From: Bacteroidota bacterium
Lineage (GTDB): Bacteria; Bacteroidota; Bacteroidia; Bacteroidales; GCA-2748055
Assembly: GCA_030642565.1 (NCBI GenBank)
Contig: DAOWNM010000092.1
Location: 1 to 9,131 of the forward strand
Reading direction: 5' to 3'
Length of the DNA: 9,131 nucleotides
Below the pieces are notes generated by a model. That model saw only the letters and a list, made by a program, of their open reading frames with translations. It did no database searches and was not told the origin of the DNA. The position numbers were made by a program, and so were the translations under genes. This document shows positions 1 through 5,609 of the stretch, in pieces. Numbering within the stretch: position 1 is the stretch's first letter; each line of letters starts with the position of its first letter.

Positions 1-139
1 CGCCATACCCCAGATCATCACAGTAGACCACCACGATGTTGGGGAGTTTCTCTTCATCTGCTGCCGGCTCTTTGGATCCGTCGCAGGCAGTCATAAATGA
101 GATGATCACAATAAACAGGGATAATGCAAAGTTTTTCAT
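1..139 (-). CDS. Sulfatase, lipoprotein, N-terminal fragment (runs off left edge)
   Basis: Only the first 46 codons lie in the window; the gene continues beyond base 1. The start is the ATG read from 139-137. Residues 1-19 form a lipoprotein signal peptide: Lys2, a hydrophobic stretch (FALSLFIVIISFM), then TAC with the candidate lipidated Cys19. A polar acidic linker (about residues 20-31) follows, then PNIVVVYCDDLGYG at 33-46. That block is the first strand and paired-Asp metal site (Asp41, Asp42) of type I sulfatases of the alkaline phosphatase superfamily, usually seen as NIxxIxxDDLGYG. The family removes sulfate esters, often from sulfated glycans, and in Bacteroidota is usually periplasmic or outer-membrane bound. 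The Cys/Ser that matures to formylglycine would be off-window, so subtype and activity cannot be judged. Arylphosphatases or related hydrolases of the superfamily are a less likely alternative. Confidence 0.82.
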   Translation of the reverse strand, partial: MKNFALSLFIVIISFMTACDGSKEPAADEEKLPNIVVVYCDDLGYG

Positions 140-222
140 GATAGAATATGATTACGGTTGGTTCAATTTTTTCAAGTTAACAATTCAAAGCAGAAATCTT
201 TACAGGTTCAGCAAGGAAGATC

Positions 223-230
223 TATTTTTG
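223..230 (+). promoter_or_regulatory. Possible -7 box (TAnnTTTG) before the AlbA_2 gene
   Basis: TATTTTTG is a full match to the Bacteroidota -7 consensus. A partial -33 box (TTTA, 199-202) lies 20 bases upstream. The box ends only 5 bases before the ATG at 236, so transcription would start almost at the start codon. That implies a leaderless message or a chance match in AT-rich DNA. Confidence 0.3.
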
Positions 231-235
231 TAAAG

Positions 236-895
236 ATGGAAACGGCCGATCAGAAATACCTGCGCACGCTTATAGCGGAAGGGGAGCACCAGCAACTGGA
301 TTTCAAATTTGAGATCAGCGATGCCCGCAAGATCGCCCGGACCCTCTCCGCTTTCTCAAACAGAAACGGGGGACGACTCCTGATCGGGGTAAAGGATAAC
401 GGCCGGATCAGCGGGGTGCGGTCGGACGAAGAGTTTTACATGGCCGAATCGGCAGCCTCACTCTACTGCAAACCGGAAGTGACTTTCAAAACCCGGAATC
501 ACCAGATCGATGGAAAGAGTGTGCTGGAAATTTACATCCCTCCGGTGGTGCGCAAACCCGTTTATGCCCGCGACCATGAGAATCGGTGGATGGCCTACAT
601 CCGTGTTGAAGATGAGAACATTCTGGCCGGCACTGTCCAGCTGGAGGTTTGGAAAGAGGAACATAAAGAGCGGGGAAGGCTTCTGGAGTTTACACGCAAT
701 GAAGCTTTCCTGCTACACCACCTGGAGAACATGCCCGGATCCACCCTTGGAAAGATACAGCGTGATACTGGTTTTCGCAGAAAAGAGCTGGTCACTCTGA
801 TGACCAAACTGGTACTTTTTGATGTTGTTGAGATGCGGTTTTTGGAGGGTGAAAACCGGTTCCTGCTCAAAGAGACCCCGGGTGAATCCCGCTAA
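236..895 (+). CDS. AlbA_2 (Schlafen-type) domain protein with C-terminal winged helix
   Basis: A 219-residue protein. The N-terminal half (about residues 8-135) has the AlbA_2 pattern: EHQQLDFKFE at 17-26, RTLSAFSNRNGGRLLIGV at 35-52 and DNGRISGV at 54-61. This fold is also known as the divergent AAA-4 or Schlafen core. Residues 148-219 look like a winged helix (FLLHHLENMPGSTLGKIQRDTGF, then RRKELVTLMTKLVLFDVVEM). Proteins of this layout are usually annotated as putative transcriptional regulators or nucleic-acid binders; the ligand here is unknown. I chose ATG 236 over the in-frame ATG 158 because the 26 extra residues are unlike the domain and would be encoded by AT-rich intergenic DNA. No clear ribosome binding site is seen for either start. 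The gene is divergent from the sulfatase and converges on the PurQ-like gene 6 bases away. It is short compared with AlbA_2 proteins that carry an additional C-terminal ATPase-like module. Confidence 0.8.
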   Translation: METADQKYLRTLIAEGEHQQLDFKFEISDARKIARTLSAFSNRNGGRLLIGVKDNGRISGVRSDEEFYMAESAASLYCKPEVTFKTRNHQIDGKSVLEIYIPPVVRKPVYARDHENRWMAYIRVEDENILAGTVQLEVWKEEHKERGRLLEFTRNEAFLLHHLENMPGSTLGKIQRDTGFRRKELVTLMTKLVLFDVVEMRFLEGENRFLLKETPGESR

Positions 896-901
896 GCGCG
901 A

Positions 902-1588
902 TCAGATATACTCCATCAGGGAATCAAAAATAGCCTTCCCATCTGTGTTCCCGCCAAAAGGAAAAACCGCCCGTTCGGGCTGGGGGATCATACCGAAAAC
1001 ATTCTTTCTCTTATTGCATACACCGGCAATGTTATCGACCGCCCCTGTCACATTGATACCCTCCGATATACTGGCAGTCTCGTCACAATACCGAAACAAG
1101 ATCTGATCCCGGAGCCGCATCTGCACAAGTGTCTCCTCTTTGGCAGCATACCTCCCATACCCGGTGGCAATGGGAATGCGGTAAGCTTCATCACTGGAGA
1201 GCTTGCGGGTGATAACCGTATTATCGTTGTCAGGCTTAATGTAGGTGTTGCGGCAGATAAAACGCTGGGATCTGTTCATCCTCAATGTTCCCGGTACAAG
1301 CCCGGTCTCACAAAGCACCCTGAATCCGTTCCCGATCCCGATCAGGATCCTTCCCTGTTCCGCATAATCGATCATCGATTCAATGACCGGGGAGTTTTCA
1401 ATACATTTTGAGGAGCTGGAGGAACCCTTGCATGGAAAACCGCCGGGAATAAAGAGGACATCAATCCCGCTCAGATCCGTCTCCCTGTTCCATATGGTCC
1501 GTACTTTTTTGCTATACACTCCCTCCAGAACCCGTTTCAGTTCTTTGTCGCCATGGGCCCCGGGGAATATGAGAATACCGAAGGTCAT
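902..1588 (-). CDS. PurQ-like glutamine amidotransferase homologue, catalytic residues lost
   Basis: The 228-residue length matches stand-alone PurQ (about 227), the glutaminase subunit of FGAM synthase in purine synthesis. Family blocks run in order: FGILIFPG (3-10), LFIPGGF (45-51), GNGFRVL (86-92), RFICR (109-113), YRIPIATGYGRY (136-147), NIAGVCN (186-192), FGMIPQPERAV (198-208). The active site is broken. The nucleophile Cys of GVCNGF is Gly86 (codon GGG, bases 1333-1331). The His of PHPER is Gln203 (982-980), although Glu205 remains. The HGEG block is also altered (His to Thr142), and the loop after GGF, normally SYGDYLRCG, is a serine-rich stretch. The frame is intact over the full length, so selection for a non-glutaminase role is plausible: a regulatory or scaffold subunit, or a specialised paralogue. 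It starts at ATG 1588 behind a strong predicted promoter and is divergent from the cheR-led operon. Describing it as a working PurQ would be misleading. Confidence 0.85.
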   Translation of the reverse strand: MTFGILIFPGAHGDKELKRVLEGVYSKKVRTIWNRETDLSGIDVLFIPGGFPCKGSSSSSKCIENSPVIESMIDYAEQGRILIGIGNGFRVLCETGLVPGTLRMNRSQRFICRNTYIKPDNDNTVITRKLSSDEAYRIPIATGYGRYAAKEETLVQMRLRDQILFRYCDETASISEGINVTGAVDNIAGVCNKRKNVFGMIPQPERAVFPFGGNTDGKAIFDSLMEYI

Positions 1589-1607
1589 TACATTGTGTTG
1601 AACATCT

Positions 1608-1638
1608 CAAAGTTAACCACAAAAGGATTTTATCCAAA
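1608..1638 (-). promoter_or_regulatory. Predicted Bacteroidota promoter for the PurQ-like gene
   Basis: On the minus strand, TTTG (1638-1635) is followed after exactly 19 bases by TAACTTTG (1615-1608). Both are full matches to the -33 and -7 elements used by the primary sigma factor of Bacteroidota. Transcription would begin near 1603, giving a leader of roughly 15 bases before the ATG at 1588. This is the best promoter match in the window. Confidence 0.65.
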
Positions 1639-1669
1639 TTTGAAGGTAACTATTAAATCGTTAGATTTA
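1639..1669 (+). promoter_or_regulatory. Predicted promoter for the cheR-led signalling operon
   Basis: TTTG (1639-1642), 19 bases, then TAGATTTA (1662-1669), seven of eight matches to TAnnTTTG. Its -33 box abuts the -33 box of the opposite promoter to form the palindrome CAAATTTG (1635-1642). The -7 box ends 4 bases before the ATG at 1674, so the message would be leaderless or nearly so unless another promoter is used. Confidence 0.45.
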
Positions 1670-1673
1670 CCCT

Positions 1674-2519
1674 ATGGAGGTCGTTGGAAAGGATATACAG
1701 AACTTTCAGAAAACCGTTCGGGACCATTCTGATTTCGACTTCTCGGATTACTCTCACACCTCCCTTCAACGACGCCTCAACCGGATCATGCTGGAACTGG
1801 AATTGGATATGGACCAGATGATCCAACAGATGAAAAATGACGGTGAGTTCATGGACCGGATCATGCATAAAATTACGGTTCATACCACCGAATTGTTCAG
1901 GGACCCGGATATCTGGAAGAGCATCAAAAACGAACTGCTCCCTTCAATCAGTCACCAGGATACCATCCGTATCTGGCATCCGGGCTGTTCAACAGGACAG
2001 GAGGTCTATTCAATGATGATGGTGCTGGATGGAGTGGGATTACTCGAAAAATCGGAGATCTATGGCAGCGATCTGCATGATGAGATAATAGAAACCGCCC
2101 GGCAGGGCAGGTACAAGTACCGTTTTAACCAGAGTTACCTGGAAAACTTCGACCGCGTGATGCTGAATGGTGAAGGAACCATCTCACGGAACCAGAGAAA
2201 ACAGTGGAAAAAATATTTTCACATCGATGAGACCCGCGACACCATCCAGATGATGAATTTCCTCAGGCAAAAGCCGGTGTATAAGAAACTGGACCTGGTG
2301 AAAGATCATAATCTCTTTTTGGTTAATTTCGACCTGATCGTTTGCAGGAATGTAATCATCTATTTTAACACTGAGTTGCAGAACAGGGTGTTTGATCTGT
2401 TCCATAAGAACCTGAATGAGCAAGGGAGTTTGATCCTGGGCGTGCATGAATCGATCATGGGCGCATGCTCCAAAAAGTTTATCAGAAAGGACCCCTTTTA
2501 CTATAAGGCACCGGTATGA
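1674..2519 (+). CDS. CheR-type SAM-dependent protein-glutamate methyltransferase
   Basis: A 281-residue protein of CheR length. An N-terminal helical region (about 5-68) has basic RRLNR. Then come the CheR signatures: VHTTELFRDPDIW (69-81, like the T-x-F-F-R block), the SAM-binding loop IWHPGCSTGQEVYSM (100-114), the acidic IYGSDLHDEIIETA (129-142) and FDLIVCRNVIIYF (219-231). The end LILGVHESI (253-261) matches the usual LFLGxSE. CheR methylates receptor glutamates to set adaptation. Small deviations are Gln109 where GEE is typical and HES for SE; neither clearly abolishes activity. ATG 1674 is forced, since TAG lies in frame at 1662 and the next Met is residue 39. No Shine-Dalgarno is evident, and the gene may be leaderless. 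The stop overlaps the next start (ATGA, 2516-2519), implying translational coupling. No CheB, CheA, CheW or classical chemoreceptor is visible, so the neighbouring sensors are the obvious candidate partners. Confidence 0.88.
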   Translation: MEVVGKDIQNFQKTVRDHSDFDFSDYSHTSLQRRLNRIMLELELDMDQMIQQMKNDGEFMDRIMHKITVHTTELFRDPDIWKSIKNELLPSISHQDTIRIWHPGCSTGQEVYSMMMVLDGVGLLEKSEIYGSDLHDEIIETARQGRYKYRFNQSYLENFDRVMLNGEGTISRNQRKQWKKYFHIDETRDTIQMMNFLRQKPVYKKLDLVKDHNLFLVNFDLIVCRNVIIYFNTELQNRVFDLFHKNLNEQGSLILGVHESIMGACSKKFIRKDPFYYKAPV

Positions 2520-4831
2520 TCATCAGAAATATATCCGTACGATCGAAACTGATACTGACCACCCTGATCCTGGTGATGCTGCTGATGCTGCTGGCACTGG
2601 TCTATATGGATGCTTCCAGGCGAACAGTGAGTCAGTCGGAACTGCTGAGGGATCATTCCGAACTGAACAGCGGTTTTTTATCCCTTCAAAACAGTTTTTA
2701 CAACCTGACTGTGGAAGAGAGGCCGGGAGATCTGGCAGATCTTCTGCGGCAGATCCACCAGGCGGAAGAGCAACTGCGTATGGTGATGTTGCATGAAACT
2801 ACCACCCGGAATGAGGGTGTGGTCCGAAAAGCAGATCAGATCCTCTCCCTGCTGGGGCGGTTTGAAGAGACCATGCGTATCACCGGCCATACCGATCCAG
2901 CTCAAAGGATACATGCCCAAACCGATATGGAATTGCTGGGAGCATTCATGGAAGAGATGAACCAGGCCCTGTCAGAAGCTGAGGAGCAGACCCAAAAACA
3001 AAGGAACCGGCAGCTGGGAATCATGATGGCACTGGGAGTATTTATTATAGCCAACTACCTGATTGTCTTTATCATGAATTTAGATAAATCTTTCACGAAA
3101 TTGTCTCGCTACACACGGAAGCTGAGCAGGGGATCCCTCCCCCCTCCCCTCGATTCTTCTTATGGTGATGAGTTCGGAAACATTGCAGGTGATCTCAATC
3201 TTCATACCAGCGAACTTCAGAACAAGATCGATTTGATTACCTCCATGTCACAGGAGGGTCCGGGAAAGATTTTCAGACCCGAAGCCGAAGATGAACTGGG
3301 CAATGCACTGCTGGTTCTTTCAGATTGCCTCACCAGGAAAGAGCTTAATGAGGTGACCAGGAACCGGGAAGACAAAAAACGGAACTGGATCTCCGAAGGG
3401 GTCGCACAACTGGGTGAGGTTCTCCGGTCGGAACGTGACGATGTGACCGGGCTCTCATTTATGATCATTCAGAAGCTGGTCACCTATATGAATATGGAGA
3501 TGGGATCGCTATTTGTTACCAACGATTCAGATCCCGAAAGGCCCACCCTCGATCTGGTTGCCTCCTATGCATTCGACCGGCGTAAATTCACTACCATGAA
3601 CCTGGAGTGGGGAGCCGGGCTACCCGGAACATGTGCCATGGAGAAGGAGCGTATCTTTATCACCGATGTACCGGCCGACTATTTTAATGTGGCATCGGGA
3701 CTGGGTAGCTCAAAGCCCAACTGCATCCTGCTGGTTCCATTGAAAATTGCAGACCGGGTGGTTGGGGTGATTGAACTGGCCACCGTCAGGCTGCTCAGAC
3801 CCTTCGAGATGGATTTTGTGGAATCGCTCTCCGAAAGCATTGCCTCTTCCCTGATGGCAGTACGCACCAGTGAAAACACCTCCCAGCTGCTGAAACAGTC
3901 ACAGGCACAGGCCGATGCCCTGAAAGAACAGGATGCTGCCATGCGGGAAAGCATGAATAAGCTGGAACAGGCGCAGAAGGATTCCAGCACAAAAGAGTCG
4001 GAAATCAGCGGTATTCTCAATGCCATTAACCAGTCGACGCTGGTGGCAGAGTTTGGGCTGAACGGTCGCTTTACCAGCATCAATGAACAGTTCCTGATGT
4101 TGCTGGAGTCACATGAAGACCAGGTGTTGGGCAGATTGCACAGCGATTTTGCCATGGTGGACCGGGTGTCGGATGAATACAAAGCGTTCTGGGCCACCCT
4201 GAAGGAGGGCAAGAGCATCTCCAATGCAGAAAAGTACAGGCTCTTCTCCGGCGAAGAGGTATGGTTGCAACAAACATTTACTCCCATTTTCAACAGTGAA
4301 GGAAGGGTGCATAAGATCCTGAATATTGCAGTGGATATTACCGAAGAGCGTGCACTGCAGGAGCGACTCAAAACACGTGAACTGGAGATCACACGCAAAG
4401 GACTCGATATGCAGACCCTCAACCAGGCGGTCAACACCTCACTGATCAAATGTGAACTGGATGCCGAGGGGATCATCATGGTCGTGAATGATAAATATTG
4501 CGAAGTCACCGGATACGGAAGAAAAGAGTTGCTGGGAAGGAACTACCGCCTGTTTCTGAAGGACACAGAAAAAGATCAGTTTGAGAAGATCTGGAAAGAG
4601 GTAGTGAAGGAGAAGGTCTATGAAGGGGTCATACGCCGATCCAGACCAACCGGCGAAGAGGTGTGGCTGGTCTCCACCTTCTCCCCGGTAAAAGATGAAG
4701 CCGGCGTTATATACAAAGTTTATTTCATGGGACTGGATATCACCGAAAAGAAGCTAAAATACCAGTTGCTGGAGGATGCAAACCAGGAGATAGAACGCCT
4801 GAAGAGCCGGCTAACAGACTATGAAGCATAG
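2516..4831 (+). CDS. Membrane sensor with HAMP-like, GAF and two PAS domains, no output domain
   Basis: A 771-residue protein. TM1 is at about 12-30, a mostly helical extracytoplasmic region at 32-166 resembles four-helix-bundle receptor sensors, and TM2 is at 168-189. A HAMP-like linker follows, with DEFG at 218-221 and a second DELG at 259-262. GAF spans about 310-450 (GAGLPGTCA at 366-374; VASGLGSSKPNCILLVPL at 392-409). A Gln/Glu/Ala-rich coiled coil covers 450-500. PAS1 is about 500-612 and PAS2 about 632-745, each ending in the PAC-like DITE (607-610, 741-744). A short coiled coil (745-771) closes it. There is no histidine kinase, GGDEF, EAL, phosphatase or MCP hairpin, so the signal must leave by protein contact. 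The start overlaps the cheR stop; the next gene begins 9 bases after this stop. I infer that it senses outside and small-molecule cues and works in a complex with the downstream GAF proteins. The ligands of GAF and PAS are not predictable here. Confidence 0.82.
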   Translation: MIIRNISVRSKLILTTLILVMLLMLLALVYMDASRRTVSQSELLRDHSELNSGFLSLQNSFYNLTVEERPGDLADLLRQIHQAEEQLRMVMLHETTTRNEGVVRKADQILSLLGRFEETMRITGHTDPAQRIHAQTDMELLGAFMEEMNQALSEAEEQTQKQRNRQLGIMMALGVFIIANYLIVFIMNLDKSFTKLSRYTRKLSRGSLPPPLDSSYGDEFGNIAGDLNLHTSELQNKIDLITSMSQEGPGKIFRPEAEDELGNALLVLSDCLTRKELNEVTRNREDKKRNWISEGVAQLGEVLRSERDDVTGLSFMIIQKLVTYMNMEMGSLFVTNDSDPERPTLDLVASYAFDRRKFTTMNLEWGAGLPGTCAMEKERIFITDVPADYFNVASGLGSSKPNCILLVPLKIADRVVGVIELATVRLLRPFEMDFVESLSESIASSLMAVRTSENTSQLLKQSQAQADALKEQDAAMRESMNKLEQAQKDSSTKESEISGILNAINQSTLVAEFGLNGRFTSINEQFLMLLESHEDQVLGRLHSDFAMVDRVSDEYKAFWATLKEGKSISNAEKYRLFSGEEVWLQQTFTPIFNSEGRVHKILNIAVDITEERALQERLKTRELEITRKGLDMQTLNQAVNTSLIKCELDAEGIIMVVNDKYCEVTGYGRKELLGRNYRLFLKDTEKDQFEKIWKEVVKEKVYEGVIRRSRPTGEEVWLVSTFSPVKDEAGVIYKVYFMGLDITEKKLKYQLLEDANQEIERLKSRLTDYEA

Positions 4832-4840
4832 GAAATAGTT

Positions 4841-5605
4841 ATGCGAACAAGCAAATTGCGGTACATACTCACCTGGCTGTCACTGGCCCTGATACTGATC
4901 TGCAGCTCCCTGCTGGTGGTCAGCGCCTGGAACAGCCAGCTCTCAGGTACTTTTTCACCCTCCCTGATGGTACTGTTGTGGATCGCGATCTCCTCCTCGG
5001 GAATATACCTCTTCATGCTTGCAGTGAAGAAGGCTCACCGGCAATGGATCAACGAGAAGCGCCAACTGGAGAGAGAGGAGCAGGAAGCAAAGGGAAAATC
5101 GTCTGGCAGGTCAGGGACATCCAGGGAAAACAAGGTCCTGGATTTTGCCGCCTCGGCCAGGAAAATCGTACGACGTATTCCCGGGAACATTGCAGAGGAA
5201 CAGCTGGGAATGTTCCTGTTGAAAAATCTCGCCCGCGAGCTGGAGATCATGTCAGGGGTCTATTACAGTGAGAAAAAAGGGGAATTCAGAGCTGTTGCGA
5301 CTTATGCCATGGCCTCTTCCACAGAGCCCTATTCATTCAAATCTGGTGAAGGCCTCACCGGACAGGTGGCCAGAAATCAGCAACTGATGGTGCTGACCCG
5401 CCTGCCGGAGGAGCACCTGGAGGTCTACTCCGGACTGGGAAAAGCGGCCCCCTCTTACCTGGCCATCGTTCCACTGGTCCACAAAGGCAGGACCATTGCT
5501 GTGTTGGAGTGTTCGGGCTACCGTTATGAACCCGCTGAAATTGAAAATATGTTCAGGATCTTTGCCAGGGACCTGATGAATAAACTCTCTCCCAATTTTA
5601 CCTGA
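4841..5605 (+). CDS. Short membrane-anchored GAF-domain protein
   Basis: A 254-residue protein: TM1 at about 9-29, a very short loop, TM2 at 41-62, a highly charged helical linker (64-95, rich in Arg, Glu, Lys and Gln), then a GAF domain at about 115-250. The GAF contains SGEGLTGQVA (168-177), LPEEHLEVYSGLG (188-200) and SYLAIVPLVHKGRTIAVLE (205-223). The same block order occurs in the GAF domains of both flanking genes, marking all three as relatives. It has no PAS and no catalytic domain. GGAAA at 4831-4835, just before ATG 4841, is a weak ribosome binding site. It sits 9 bases after the previous gene and 4 bases before the next, so it is co-transcribed. It could be a sensory or adaptor subunit that forms mixed GAF dimers with its neighbours, or a duplicated and reduced copy of one of them. 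I do not recognise a named family beyond GAF. Confidence 0.78.
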   Translation: MRTSKLRYILTWLSLALILICSSLLVVSAWNSQLSGTFSPSLMVLLWIAISSSGIYLFMLAVKKAHRQWINEKRQLEREEQEAKGKSSGRSGTSRENKVLDFAASARKIVRRIPGNIAEEQLGMFLLKNLARELEIMSGVYYSEKKGEFRAVATYAMASSTEPYSFKSGEGLTGQVARNQQLMVLTRLPEEHLEVYSGLGKAAPSYLAIVPLVHKGRTIAVLECSGYRYEPAEIENMFRIFARDLMNKLSPNFT

Positions 5606-5609
5606 GGCT

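Noticed and set aside
158..235. N-terminal extension of the AlbA_2 protein from ATG 158
   Set aside because: The 26 added residues are unlike the domain, are encoded by AT-rich intergenic DNA, and would leave almost no room for the divergent sulfatase promoter region.
890..910. Shared terminator between the convergent AlbA_2 and PurQ-like genes
   Set aside because: The stops are only 6 bases apart and no GC-rich stem followed by a T-run is visible on either strand there.
902..1588. PurQ-like gene as a normal purine biosynthesis enzyme
   Set aside because: The catalytic Cys and His are both substituted, so glutamine hydrolysis by the family mechanism is not expected.
1383..1601. Plus-strand open frame across the 5' part of the PurQ-like gene
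   Set aside because: It is antisense to a gene with clear family motifs and its translation resembles no protein I know.
1674..2519. Complete chemotaxis cluster around cheR
   Set aside because: No cheA, cheB, cheW, cheY or MCP signalling domain is present in the window; only the methyltransferase belongs to that family.
3679..4509. Long minus-strand open frame (276 codons) inside the GAF/PAS sensor gene
   Set aside because: It lies wholly antisense to a clear multi-domain protein, its translation is serine-rich without any recognisable motif, and it is a by-product of codon bias on the coding strand.
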